A DNA stretch of 64,000 bases from Dendrophyllia cribrosa (Eukaryota > Cnidaria > Anthozoa > Scleractinia > Dendrophylliidae), in contig JAJLRJ010000007.1 in the NCBI GenBank assembly GCA_024195265.1, positions 9,124,828 to 9,188,827 on the forward strand, written 5' to 3'. A program made the position numbers and the translations under genes. Positions within the stretch are counted from its first letter, which is position 1; the number at the start of each line of letters is the position of its first letter. Shown one piece after another: positions 22,989 through 34,814 of the stretch. Under the pieces are notes generated by a model that was not told the origin of the DNA, did no database searches, and was given only the letters and a program-made list of their open reading frames with translations.

Positions 22989-23220
22989 ATCAAATGCATC
23001 TTTTTAGCTTCAGTTTCTAGCTACGTTTTCTATTGAAGCTTCACTTTCTGACTCTTTCCGACAGCTTTCTTTATGCTAATGAACTCGTTCCGTGGAGAAC
23101 TAAGCGCTAATATTGTGAACCAATCTCTCACGGTCACGCCAAGATGGCGGACAAAACTCAACTCTTAGCGATTCTTAGCTAGTTATTTGCCAATTTTGCG
23201 AGGAATATTTTACATAAAGG
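22989..23220. promoter_or_regulatory. Divergent promoter between paralogue 3 and ICE2
   Basis: Only 232 bp separate the two start codons. The interval holds GCCAAGATGGCGGAC at 23138-23152, which fits the YY1 consensus (AAGATGGCGGC) often found just inside transcript 5' ends. There is no TATA box at a suitable position. A bidirectional promoter is inferred; it also contains 5' UTR of at least the ICE2 transcript. Confidence 0.55.
23144..23182 (+). other. Upstream ORF in the ICE2 leader (12 codons)
   Basis: ATGGCGGACAAAACTCAACT and on to TAG, reading MADKTQLLAILS. It overlaps the YY1-like motif and ends 38 bp before the ICE2 ATG. If the transcript starts upstream of it, this uORF could lower ICE2 translation. 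Depends on the unknown start site. Confidence 0.35.
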
Positions 23221-25554
23221 ATGGCAGGTGAACGGTAAGCATTCTGGACAGCTTAAAATTATTAAAAATTGGGCTGTTTTTGTTAAAGACATTCATACAT
23301 TTGTATTTGACACATGTAAGCTTATATAGTACGCGTACAGGTATGATAAGCTTAAATGTATGAAATAAAAATCTCGCGATAAGCTTATCTATACTAGCTT
23401 TAGCACACAGTTGATAAGTAAATTATCACCACACTAGATCAGGATGGACCGCCAGGACGTATGTCATATTTGAAACTAGTAAATGGCCTATTTTTCCACA
23501 TGTCCCCCCTAAATACACTTGCATCCAAATTATCAGTGTTCATGAGCTAAACTCTTATCAAGGACCCGTGAAAGTGATTTAATACAGTGTTATTGATCTT
23601 TATTTTTTCAATTTCCACTTTTGATATTGAATAAGTAATGAAACTCCATTCAATACGGCGTAGTCTATCGATGAAAATCGGTAACGATTTATCAATCGAT
23701 CGGTAAAAATCGGTAAATTTGATTCGATTGATATCGATTGTATCGATCAATTGGTAGAAATCGACAACACACTCATTTGTTTTATCGATTTTCTTTTTTT
23801 TTTTTTTTTTAGATATCGTTGTTTTTTTTTAATTATGAAGCTCAAATTTGTTACATCGTATTATTAATAACACCTATCATTGTTGCATGGAATTAACAGT
23901 TTTATGTCCTGTTGTCATAATGAAATGAATGCACTAAAGCTTAAATAAATTTAAGTTTCTAACCTACTGTTTAAATAAGGTTGCCATCTAGCTCGATTTT
24001 TCTTGATTTTTACCGATTGTTATCGATTTTTAAAGAGGGAATTTTTGGCCTTTAAAATAGATTATAATCGCCTTTTGCCAATTATTTATTAAAATCAAGA
24101 GACAACAAGTGAAAATAATTAAAGATACATGTAGTTGGTCAATGCAGAAGATGTAAGAAAGATGAAGGAAATGTTACCAAGACTTGAAGAGGTAGAGAAG
24201 GAAAGACAAATTGAAGAAATTAAGGAAATGGAAAGGAAAAAAGGTGCAAAAAAAAAAGATGGCATGACTGTAGCCTTACTGAAGGACTGAGTCTTGCACG
24301 GGTTAAACGTTACATGTACAATGTACGTTTAAGGCCACTTCCAACCAAAAATAACTTATTTTAAAGGTTAAGGAAGCCCAACAGAAGATTAAAGACAGCA
24401 TAACAAAGTGAATTTTTTCTTTTTGCTTCGAAACACTTTCCTTTAGGCTCAATTCACCAACTTCAGTTATACAGGATGAAGTATTTTTCACTCAGGAAAG
24501 CTACAAGAAATATTCATGCCTTCCATCGTTTGTCGAGTTCCTAGAGAAACATGTTACCTTGGCCAAAGATGAATGCAGTGAAAGTGAAAGTTACCATGGC
24601 AACATAGGTATGCGAGAGGCATCCTTAGGGACTGAGCTGACTGATAGCAAAGGAGCCAATAGCAGTGGTGTTAAGGAAGGAAGATCAAATAGGACCCAAG
24701 CCTTTCTTGGGACCCCAGCATATCTTGGTCCAGAAATAGAGTTCCCTTTTGTCTCCAAAATCAGTATTGAAAGTCAGAAAATGTTTCTGGAGACATTTGA
24801 GATGATCAAGTCTGGGGAGTTAGCTAAAGTGGACTTACAGAAGATGATAACTGTCCAGGTTTGAAAAGTCAATGCTTATATATGGTAAACCAAACAAATA
24901 AAATTCTGCGAGTTCCTTAGCTCTAAAAGAGGCTCTCGTCTGACCTGTGATGACTATCTGCCCTACTGTCTGTGTTTGCCTTAGAAGACCAAGATAAATC
25001 CTTTTACTCTCAAAAAATGCCAAGATATAAACAAGGAAATATGTGTATACTAAATTTCTTATAAGAAACAGCTGAAAGCATTAAGTGAAGTTGTAAACCA
25101 ACAAAATATTTTAATATATTGTCCACAAAGTCTTTTTGTTCATCTCACATTCGACCCTTTTTGTTTCTGGATGAAACTTTAATTAAAAATTATTTCTTTT
25201 TTTTTCTGTTCATTGTATTGTCTAGCTGACTTGTACCATTCTATGTTCAATTTTCATAGGATATAAAGATGGAAGTGCTGAAAGAGCAGGAAGAATTCCA
25301 GAAGTTTGTTTATCATCATGCTAAGACCAACCACCACCTGTACAACTTTATCCACCCATATGTTTGGGGAAGCTTCAAGGTACAGCTGTACATGTGTGTT
25401 GGCAACTTGTTATTCTGAATAACAAGCGTTGTAATGCAATCCCGTGATGTCACAGAAACATTTTTCTATCTCCCAAACTAGGAACCAATCAAAATGAACC
25501 TACCATTCTCACACAAATCCCTGACATCACCAGACAGCATTATAACACTCAGAT

Positions 25555-25594
<40 letters not shown>

Positions 25595-28500
25595 GTGCTC
25601 TCAGGGGATAGGGTGAGAAAGCAGCTGACACTAGATTAGAACTGGCCATTGTACCTCATAGTATCAAGTGGCTCATAAGACCATTAATATTGTTTGGTTT
25701 TTTTTAATCCTTTTCCAGGCAGAAATTGAAGGAAAGCTGAAAGAAATCACTGGACAATATTCTGTGAGTTATTTATCCATGTTTTTTCTCAATAAATGAA
25801 TTTATGAGTAAATAAATATTTTATTTATACTGTGCAATTACCACAAATACAAATACACTGTATTGTCAATTGAGGTTTATTTCTTGCATATTAATTGTTT
25901 GAAATATTGAAACTTAGCAACCTTAATTAATTTAAGTGGGCACGTCGCAGAACTTGGGTTTGACATTGTATAGACAGTACACAATTATTTACCTCAGTCT
26001 GTAACACAACCATCTCTTTAATATGGGCAGTTGTCTCCTCCCTTTGGTGTTCATATTAGGGAGATTCGATGATAAATACATTGTACACCATTTTATTCAC
26101 CTGTATTTTTCTCGTTTCTATGTAGCAGCACTACTCTCTGCATGACACTATTGGGTTGGCTGTTGGTGCTGTGTTTAAATCAGATGCAGTGTTGACTTTT
26201 GAGCAAACATTACTTCAAGTGGTGAGTTGTAACTGGTTATTGAACAGTTCATTTGAAAAACATTACAGTCAAACCTCTCTACAATGGCCACTTTCGGACA
26301 GACCTTTCTGGCCGTTATGGAGAGGTTATCAGTTAGAGGATTTGAGTGAATGAATGAGAGGGCGGGACAAGAAAACATGGCTGTTGTTCAGTAGAGAGGT
26401 GGCCATTATGGGGAGGTTATCAATTAGAGGATGTATGAGTGAGTGAATAAGAAGTCAGGACAAGAAAACATGGCTGTTGTAGAGAGGTGGCCATTATGGG
26501 GAGGTTATCAATATTAGAGGATTTGAGTAAGTGAATGAGAAGTCAGGACAAGAAAACATGGCCATAAATAACTATATTTAGAGAGGAAAGCCACATCAGC
26601 CGCAGCTGGTTTTCATGCAGGTCCTCTATCCAGATCGAATTGGAAGTTAGAATGTTGGTGTTTGAGGAGAGGGGAAAACCGGAGTACCCGGAGAAAAACC
26701 TCTCGGAGCAAGGAGAGAACCAACAACAAACTCGACCCACGTATGACGCCGGGTCCGAGGATCGAACCCGGGCCTCATTGGTGGGAGGCGAGTGCTCTCA
26801 CCACTACACCACCCCTGCTCCTCATGGTAGGGTGGTGGCCATTATGGGGAGGTTATCAAATAAGAGGATTTGAGTGAGCGAATGAGAAGTCGGGACAAGA
26901 AAACATGGCCATTGTAGAGAGGTGGCCGTTATGGGGAGGTTATCAATTAGAGGATTTGAGTGAGTGAATGAGAAGTTGGGACAAGAAAACATGGCCGTTG
27001 TAAGGAGGTGGCCATTAGTAGAGGTTCTACTGTATTGCAGTTGCTGGGTTACATATGTTTTCCTTTCTGTCATAATGGGTCACCTGTGTTTTCCTTTCTG
27101 TCATAATGGGTCACTTGTTTCATTGTTGCTGTTACTTCATCTTTTGAAAGAGATACCTGTGCTCATGCACAGCTGTAGTTTGTGTTAATGTTGCAAATTC
27201 ACTTCAAGTAATGATGTACATGTATTTGTAGACTAAAATATTGTTGTAAGTTCTTGTTGTCCTATTATTGTTCTTGTAGTCCTGATTGTTGATTTAACTA
27301 CACACCAACTACATGACTGTAAAACTACTATTATGGTGCTACAAACCCTGAAAAAAAAACTTAAAAAGACTAATGAACAGTGATGAGTTATTTACTAGAC
27401 AGATTGGTTTATCAGTATATTTAGTATATTATTTTCTAAAACCAGGAATTACTTTAAATAATTGAAGGGGTCAGAATAACACGGAGCTAAGTGACTTTTT
27501 GGAAAAAAATAAAAAATTCTCAAAATTAGCCGTTTTTTGGCATACGGACTTGTTTTTATGTTGTAAACATTGCCCTGTGTGTTTTTCACTGGTTTTGTGA
27601 TTCATTTTCTGGAAAAAAACGGTCCACAAATGCGGTCGGCTAAAAAATCTCAAACAAACACTGCAGCACTTTGTCTTTGTGTACTTCATTCCCCTTGGGA
27701 TTGCTGTTTTCACTGCTTTTTAACCACCCAAGTTGTTCGTTTCACTTGATAAAACCGCAAGCTGTTCGTTTAACTGCTGTTAAACCGCTTATTGATAAGT
27801 TGTTCGTTTCAATTGAAAAATGCGCAAGTTGGTCAGGGTTACGGTTACCGTTAGGGTTAGGAAAAACACGGAAAAACGCAAGTTGTTCGCTTCACTGCTT
27901 TTAAAGCACTCATAACTTGTTGGTTTCACTGCTGTTAAACCGCTTTATAAGTTGTTCGTTTCGCTTAATAGAAAAATACTACAGTTGTCCGTTTCACTTA
28001 AAAAAAGGCACAAGGTGTTTGTTTCAGTAATCAACCGCTCAAGTTGTTCCTTTCATCAATAAAACTAAAAAATCAAAGCACTGCAGCGTGTTGTCTTTGT
28101 GTGTTATATGCCCCTTGGGATTACTGTTATGAATACTGATCAAGTTAGACATTTGAAGGGCTTGGTGCATAACCGTTTCATGTCGAATGTCAGGCATTTT
28201 TATTTATTCTCGCTCAGATAACGCACCTATCTGCCACTGTCGCAAAGCATGTCGAGAAATTCTATGGCAAATTCGAAATGGAGTTCCCGCCCCAAAAATT
28301 ATAGCAAAATATTATAAGTCTGGAAGCACTTCGGATATCGGGCATTTCGACCACGGCACGGGATGGCAAATGGGCCACAACGCACAACGCTGTCCCTTTT
28401 TGATCCGAAATGATTGCAGACTTTCCCGCCGGCTCGTACTTGTCCACCGAGGTCCATTTTTCACCACGAGCGCTAAATGGCGCTTTAGACACAAGGTTCG

Positions 28501-31500
28501 ACAAGAAACACGACTCGTTTCTTTGAGAGGTGCTAGAGACTTAAGGATTTCCGGACTTCATGATGTCCTTCCATCGCCGAGCGGGCCTTAAACATGGCTT
28601 AAACCAGCACTCAGCCACTGAGTTGTTCGCTGTTCAGCCATGTTGTCGCAAGTGGCGAATGCCATCGATAAGCCCTCCTTAAATAACGTTATGTTCGTTC
28701 AGGTCGTTGGCGCGGGTCAAGAGTATTGCGGTCGCATATTCTCACGATCAATCTGCTTTTAGTAATGGCGTCGTTTAGAAACTTCTAGCTGCAGTTTTGA
28801 AAGGAACTACGGTCGGATTGTACAGTCAAAGCACTAGGGGTCCAGAACTCTTCTTTTTTGCAGGTGAAATTTGTCAAATTCCTTAACGTGAGTGCCAATT
28901 CGACACTTCGGCAATGTTTACGACACCAAAACAAGCCTGTACACGAGAAATTAACAATTTTCAAGCAAAATGAAAAAATCACCCAAAAAGTCACTTAGCC
29001 CCCTGTTATTCTAAGCCCTTCAATTAGTCAATGTATTTCTGCTACACAGGGGAATGTGCCAGTGCTGAATTTACCAGAGAATACTGGTATATTGCTGTCA
29101 GAATACTTACCTCCCCTAGACACAGAGGTTAAAACAACAACTGCAACAAGGAACAAGGTACTATTACCCTCAGTAGTTATGTAAAAGTCCCCCTTTAGTA
29201 AGTGTGTATATATATACAGCTGTATATGTAACTCCCTCCTCGCCTCCCCAACTGCCACCACCAAAATTAAGCCTTCCAAGTCTTAGAGGCAAAAGACCTG
29301 CCATTAATCATGAATGAAACTGATTACTAGATCCATTTTACAGTGCCCTTGTTCATGTACATGTAGTTCAATGTTTTCCATAATTAATGCATCATGCCAT
29401 GTCTTCAGCTTGCTCCAGGGGTAGACCTCTAAATACACCCTTTGCCCCACTCACTACATAGGGAATGCATTTGACTGGTGTGCAAGCAACTTGCCAGTAA
29501 TTCCTCCACTTTACACCCAACAACGGTCACTATAAACCAAAATAAGTCCTTCCCTTCCTTGATTTAAATGAACCTGCCCCAAAAAGTGGTCCCTTGAATG
29601 AAGGGAAAACATGTGTATTCTGAATTTTAAGTTCTTTTTATCAAACTTTACTTTCCAGATGACTTCTGTTTGGGTTGTTGAAACGTCAGTCATTGCAAAC
29701 AACAACAGTTCTTTTCAGAACTACAGTGTATACTAACTTAGGCTTGATTTCCCCACTCACTCAGCTCTGGCTTTCCTCCCCAAGAAGTGAGTGCAGGCTC
29801 ATTTCCCAATGAAAAGTGGCTGGTAATCGAGCCTACACTAACCCAGACAATCACACTTGACAAACCACTGATACTCCTAGGTTCAAATCATTTACAAACT
29901 ACATGTATATGTTGTGGTTCAATTTTTTCTTTGGTTTAAAAATTTTCAAACCAGTTTGATTTTTGTTTTCCTTTGTCTTAGATTATGATAATGAATCTGA
30001 GACAAAGGAAAATAAAAATTAAACTGGTTTGCAAATTTTCAAACCAAAACAAAAATTAAACCACAACATATATTAAAAGGTATAAAAATAAAATGTTAAT
30101 ATATACATTTTAATATATACATTTTACATTCTAATTTTAACTGTTCATACCAGGTCATGAGTGAAGACCCAATAGCTGTCAGTTTGGCCAGAAAACACAA
30201 AGTTGATATTGTGATCTCATCCAGTGGTTTGAACACTCTCTTGGATAGTCAAGCCTCTGAGTACAGACAACAGTGGCAATTGCCTGTCACTGTTCAGCGG
30301 CTTGAAGGTTTGTATATACAGTAAACTGTCTTAAGACAGACACCCCAGTAAGGTGGACACCTCTCTAAGACAGACATCAATATTATTGGCTGGTTCTGGC
30401 CGAATTTCACTTGTTCATCTGTAACCAGGGACGGGAAAAAGAGAGACCCTGGCAACGAGGTTGAGAACTACCTTATACAGACAGTGCTGAAAAGTGCTGA
30501 AGGGTCAGCGGTGCGAAATGTGGGCGACCACGCGAGAACTGGCGCCGACTGTGGCCGGCATTTATGGGGTTTATCTGTACCATAAACAATTAACAAACCC
30601 GTTGGTTAAGCACCGTGTTGCATGGTGGAAAGTCTGTGTGTTTTGGATAGCCACTACAATATTGTATCTAATTTCAGTTGAAAGAAATTTTGTTTTCATC
30701 GGTAAAAGGGTGAAAATTTGGCTTAAGAAACTGACTCATTCACAAATTTTCCACCACGAGAAAAACAGTGACGTAACAAACATGCGCAGTGCGTTATTCA
30801 GCACTGTCCCTTGTACAGGATAATAACAGTACCACAGGACATTAGTAACAGTACCACAGGACATTAGTAACAGTACCACAGGACATTAGTAACAGTACCA
30901 CAGGACATTAGTAACAGTATCACAAGGCATTAGTAACAGTACCACAGGACATTAGTCAAAGTCAGGGGCGTACCCAGGGGAGCGTTCCATGGGTTCCAGA
31001 ACACCCCCCCCCCCGTGCACTGTCCCTTGTACAGGATAATAACAGTACCACAGGACATTAGTAACAGTACCACAGGACATTAGTAACAGTACCACAGGAC
31101 ATTAGTAACAGTACCACAGGACATTAGTAACGGTACCACAGGACATTAGTCAAAGTCAGGGGCGTACCCAGGGGAGGGTTCCATGGGTTCCAGAACACCC
31201 CCCTTCAAGAAAGATCAGTGAGAATTGAGAACAGAATCCTTACAAAACAAATCGAAAAAGGAGCAGACTATTTCAATGTGAAAACAAGAAACAGGAAGTC
31301 GGTGCTATTGTACGTAGTTGACACTTCACTTTTAAGAGATTTTTCCTTCCTGACCGTGACTTGCACATGCATTTTGAATGCCTTTTTTGAATGTAACTGA
31401 ACAATCTTGAGTGACTAATTTTGGACGAGATGGAACTCCCCCTTGCAAAAAGGCTGGATACGCCTCTGAACTGTACCGCTTAATTTTTCGTGCTTCTGGT

Positions 31501-32897
31501 CACACTTTATATTTCGTGCACGGAATCAAAAGTTACATTCCTTGTTTTCTTTCTCCTTGGCAGAAAATCAAGAACAATCGAGCAACCATAGAATGGTGTT
31601 CATCGACAAACCCCTCCCACCACAATACGTCAGCCCTCGGACAGTCAACTGGAAGTTCTACAAGCGCGCTTTGAGGAGACTGTTTTGTCCGAAAACTTGT
31701 GCTGAAAACACCGCAGGGAGTGATGATATGGAAAGAAGTACTTCGTCAAATGTGAAACTTAAAGATTCCGAAAACAGAAAGCGCCGGGCAGTGGTAAAAG
31801 AAAACGAACTAGAGGAGTTGAAGAAATCCAAAATTGATAACTCTGCATCAAATTCAAAAGTTGAAACTGTCGAAAAGGAGAGTGTTTCGTCCAACACAAA
31901 CGAAAGAGAGAAATATTTCGTTTACAATCTGTGGAAATTCGGGAAGCTTAAAGTTTTAATACGCTGCAGTGTGGATGCTTATAGAGCAGATCCCGACAAG
32001 CAAAACTCCTTCACCTTCTTTAGTGTTCTTCCTAAACTTGAGTACCTCCCAACCTTTGGACACGAGAAGCTAACACCCAGCGAGACATCACGCTTATGGC
32101 TTCACGGATACATCAGCCCCCAAACCAAACTCATATGCGGCAGAATCGACGTCTTCAATTTAGAACTGTTAAGAATTGACGAGCTTTTTGTCAGCGATGT
32201 TTTACAGCAAGGAACGGACTTCAACCCCGCTCGAGGGATGAAAATGGTTTTTCAAGTTTTTCAAGCCCTAAAGCGTCTTCCCGAGGCCAAGTTTATACTT
32301 TCTCACAAGTCCGGAGAAATACATTGCTGTTTGTATAAGAGTGTGGGACTTTCGACTTCTGGTTCTAGTTTAAAGTCTTCGTTTGATGTTCACAAGGCGA
32401 AAGCTCCAACGATAACCAACTACACTGAAGCTGAAATTCCGTGGGTCGTGATTGATTGTAATTTGTTATTGCCGTGGCAGATACGTAAGAGAAGAATCCC
32501 CGGTACGTTCCCAGCCGTCACCGCTAAAGAGCTGGCATTGATGGCACGAAAAGAACAGGAAGCAAACGCAAAGAAATCAAAGAAGACCAAGAAAGGGAAA
32601 AAGAAGAATAAAGGAAAAGCGAGTGGAGTTGCGCCCAGAACGTCCAATCAAGAACCTACGTATACAACAGAACAGTCTGGAAGTCAGGACCGGAAGTCTC
32701 ATGACTGGAAGTCTCAGAACCGGAAAAATCAAGGCCGGAAGTTTCATGAACGGCAACATCAGGACCGGAAGTCCATGGAGAAAGAAAAGTTGTTTGCTAG
32801 TTTTTACGACATACAGCCGACGGAAAGAGAGAGTGAGGTGTTTGCAGTGGCTAGGCGAGCTTCCGGTCAGATTTCTTATGATGATGTTGACTTCTGA
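23221..32897 (+). CDS. ICE2: Little elongation complex subunit 2 (ICE2/NARG2), 8 exons
   Basis: Coding exons: 23221-23234, 24447-24858, 25260-25379, 25719-25763, 26129-26221, 29050-29157, 30154-30307, 31564-32897 (759 codons plus stop; all phases close; all introns GT-AG). ICE2 works with ICE1 and ELL in the nucleus for Pol II transcription of snRNA genes (known). From memory of human NARG2, conserved points are FFTQESYKKYSCLPSF near the N-terminus, HYSLHDTIGL, QWQLPVTVQRLE, MVFIDKPLPP, and a C-terminal NARG2_C domain at about residues 430-635 with NLWKFGKLKVLIRCSVDAYR, LPKLEYLPTFG, SETSRLW and IPWVVIDCNLLLPW. The tail is Lys-rich (KKTKKGKKKNKGK), followed by degenerate DRKS-type repeats. Start context is good (A at -3, G at +4). 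Exon 5 has a TAGCAG tandem acceptor, so one extra Gln is possible. Confidence 0.9.
23650..24110. mobile_element. Partial reverse copy of the 20409-21419 element (ICE2 intron 1)
   Basis: 23655-23790 and 24000-24110 match, in reverse complement, the right third of the 1-kb TIR element (CGGCGTAGTCTATCGATGAA, GATTGTTATCGATTTTT, ATTATAATCGCCTTTTG, GAGACAACAAGTG). About 200 bp of unrelated AT-rich sequence interrupts it (23790-23990). Confidence 0.7.
24130..24289 (+). other. Coding-like charged fragment in ICE2 intron 1
   Basis: A 53-codon frame reads LVNAEDVRKMKEMLPRLEEV, continues with a Glu/Lys-rich predicted helix, and ends KKKDGMTVALLKD and stop. The composition is far from random intron sequence and looks like the last exon or retrocopy end of another gene. 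Splice junctions to ICE2 do not fit because it ends in a stop. Source gene not recognised. Confidence 0.35.
25555..25592. repeat. (TC)n microsatellite in ICE2 intron 3
   Basis: About 19 CT dinucleotides. Confidence 0.95.
26265..27035. repeat. Minisatellite of about 85 bp in ICE2 intron 5
   Basis: Around seven units, each with AGAGAGGTGGCCATTATGGG, GAGGTTATCAATTAGAGGAT and GGACAAGAAAACATGGCCGT, bracketed by CAGTCAAACCTCTCTACAAT at left and AGGTTCTACTGTA at right. The outer parts look like ends of a TA-target MITE, so the array probably arose inside one. A related short array lies at 36985-37175. A SINE (26580-26824) has inserted in the middle. Confidence 0.8.
26580..26824 (-). mobile_element. 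tRNA-derived SINE
   Basis: Minus-strand head begins GGAGCAGGGGTGGTGTAGTG, with an A-box like TGGTGTAGTGGTGAGAGC and B-box GGGTTCGATCC. The body contains CCGGGTACTCCGGTTTTCCC. The tRNA-like part is about 70 nt and the rest is unrelated SINE body. It splits the surrounding minisatellite. No clear target duplication seen. Confidence 0.75.
27461..29024. mobile_element. 1.56-kb TIR element with TA target site, ICE2 intron 5
   Basis: Ends are inverted over about 40 bp: left ATTGAAGGGGTCAGAATAAC then GCTAAGTGACTTTTTGG, right the complement of the same. TA flanks both sides (27459-27460, 29025-29026). The left half holds repeated AAGTTGTTCGTTTCACT units (about eight, 27730-28050) and a telomere-like GGTTAGGGTTAGG-type patch near 27850. 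A 134-codon frame at 28187-28591 is not recognisable as a transposase. Probably non-autonomous. Confidence 0.8.
29907..30071. mobile_element. Foldback element in ICE2 intron 6
   Basis: Arms of about 75 bp: TATGTTGTGGTTCAATTTTT pairs with AAAAATTAAACCACAACATA, and the inner CCTTTGTCTTAGATT pairs with AATCTGAGACAAAGG. A diverged relative lies at about 57795-57930, with TTGTAGTTCATTTTTT and TTTTTCCTTTG in the same order. Confidence 0.8.
30815..31195. repeat. Two blocks of a 22-bp minisatellite in ICE2 intron 7
   Basis: Units of AACAGTACCACAGGACATTAGT: six at 30825-30955 and five at 31040-31150. Each block is followed by CAAAGTCAGGGGCGTACCC and a C-run, and each is preceded by CACTGTCCCTTGTACAGGAT. 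So a larger unit of about 210 bp has itself been duplicated. Confidence 0.85.
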
Positions 32898-33299
32898 CAA
32901 ACAGTAAATGGCTTCCTGTATACTCAAGTGCTATGTTACCAAGACAAAGAACAGGAAAATATGAAGCGCAAAAAGACCACTTTTTAAGGTCACGTAGTCT
33001 CGTTGCAAATTTAAATGGGCAATATCACAATTTTCAATATCATTTTGAAAATGAATCATATTTGTATGAATGAAAACCTTAAGGTAATGCTCCAGTTTTG
33101 ATAACAAATACTATACTAGTGAACAGAAGCTAAATAAGTGTCTTTAGCTGCGGATTGCCTGGATGAAAACGGATTCCAACAAACCCCTGGAGCGAGAGAA
33201 GAGAGCTCCAGGGGGCGGGAAGATGAGAGACCCTGGGAACGAGGTTGGCGGGGACTGGGGATTTTTTATATTTTTATTTCGCTTTACTGGTATAATAGT
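32898..33299. other. ICE2 3' region
   Basis: Presumed 3' UTR and downstream sequence. No canonical AATAAA in the first 200 bp; AATAAG near 33132 is a weak candidate. No gene. Confidence 0.4.
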
Positions 33300-33475
33300 C
33301 CCTAATATAACAGAACCATGAGTGAAATTTGTGATCCTCGCAGTGTGCTCTCAACTTAAGCAGTTTAAAAAGCAACCTGAAAAAAATTCAGGCTTGAACG
33401 GGATTCGAACCCATGACGATACCGATACAATACCGGTGCAATGCTCTATCCACTGAGCTATCAAAAGAACCACTG
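33300..33475 (-). mobile_element. tRNA-derived SINE
   Basis: The minus strand reads GATAGCTCAGTGGATAGAGC (A-box), then GGGTTCGAATCCCG (B-box), then CAAGCCTGAATTTTTTTCAG as SINE body. The D, anticodon and T arms can be drawn, but the acceptor stem has two mismatched terminal pairs, so it is not a working tRNA gene. Only a single A+B box unit is present. Confidence 0.75.
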
Positions 33476-33519
33476 AGTACGTAACTCAACCCCAGCTGTG
33501 ACCACCCTCAATGACATAA

Positions 33520-34403
33520 GAACTTTTCACCCTTCAACTCCCAAGAGTGTCAAACAACAAGATTCAAGTAAAATCTCAAATTTCATTTTTTTGAAATATT
33601 GAAAAACAAGTGTACCATACAAAAGAACTGCCGAAGAGGTTTCATTTGAATGGTCACACCATAGGATTTAGTCCACAGACTCAAAAGTATGGCTCCATTA
33701 TTGACTCTGGGAGTGAAATGGTGAGCCTGCGAAAACAGCCGCTTCTTCTCGCTGCCGGTCGTTAGGGGCGTTCGCAGGCTATGAAAGGGTAAGCAAAACG
33801 ACACATCGTGGATATTTGACTCAAACATGGTGGGAATTCAAAATTTTATGGCGATATTCCATTTTAGGTTTGGACCACTTCTTTCGTTTCCGGCCCTTTC
33901 TTCGCTGGGAAACTAAACATGATTTCAAAGTTGTCCTGGGATGAAAAAAAAAAGTTATACTGGAGAAACTATAGACTGATTCCGGGAGGTTTCATTTCGT
34001 TAACCGGGTCTTGAAAAAAATGGTTTTCAAACCATTTTTGCCTGAAATACAACATTTGTTTGCAACATTTTAATTTGCTTCGGCCTGCTAGGCTTTCTCC
34101 AATCGCGGGTCAGTGTGAGGTGCGCGCAGGGGCCTAGTGCGCGTTTCTCGAAAGTCCTGGAAACTATGTTATGTGCAAAATATTTAACAACAAATAATCG
34201 GGTTTTGTTGATTTTGAAAGCTACAGTAGGCATAACATTCCAACGTTTACTACACGAGGTTGGCTGGTTTGCGGGCTAAACACTTCAACGTCATTCGTTA
34301 GAAACTGAATTTAAAAAAATAGCTGTCGGGTCCAAAACGTTTCGGGACTTTCGATTTTGGTACGCCGGGAAACGGATCTTGAATTGGCGACAGAGTAAAT
34401 GTA
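33520..34403. other. Dispersed-repeat relic, otherwise non-coding
   Basis: 33530-33730 resembles 1600-1840 (GAGTGTCAAACAACAA, GAAAAACAAGTGTACCATAC, GAGGTTTCATTTGAATGGTC). The rest has no gene signal. Confidence 0.45.
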
Positions 34404-34814
34404 TTAAGGCGGGGTTTTACCTGATTTTTAATGAAATTTTAAGAGGTTTTAAAAAGGGATAGGAGTAGAGAAAGAAAATGATTTTTGGAACACCAACAGA
34501 CAGTTGATACCCACGCAAGAGTACCCAAGGTTGCTAGTGGACTAACTTGGTATCCGTCTATTAATTATTAACTACACATTCTAATTTTAAAACTTCACTA
34601 AATCTTCAATATTTCTTATTTCTCTAAATTTTACAAATCCTTTGAGAAAAACTATTTCCTCCCAAAAACATCCAAAAATTTACAAAACATCCCACAACAT
34701 AGATTCATGGGATGAGTGAAGGCTTTTTGGATTGCTTGAAACGGGAACGAGATATTTCCACCAAAGCCATGTTAAGTAGCGGAAAAATTGAATTCAGGTA
34801 AAATCCCGCCTTAA
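34404..34814. mobile_element. 411-bp TIR element with TTAA ends
   Basis: Left TTAAGGCGGGGTTTTACCTG, right the complement of CAGGTAAAATCCCGCCTTAA (one gap). If TTAA is the target site it resembles piggyBac targeting; if TA, Tc1-like. No coding. It lies about 600 bp upstream of the B4GALNT-like start. Confidence 0.7.

Noticed and set aside
28187..28591. Transposase in the ICE2 intron 5 element
   Set aside because: The 134-codon frame shows no DDE-type spacing, helix-turn-helix or zinc motif I recognise, so the element is treated as non-autonomous.
33395..33470. Functional tRNA gene
   Set aside because: A and B boxes are good but the acceptor stem is mismatched at its ends and a SINE body follows; the same holds for 26756-26824 and 57300-57381.
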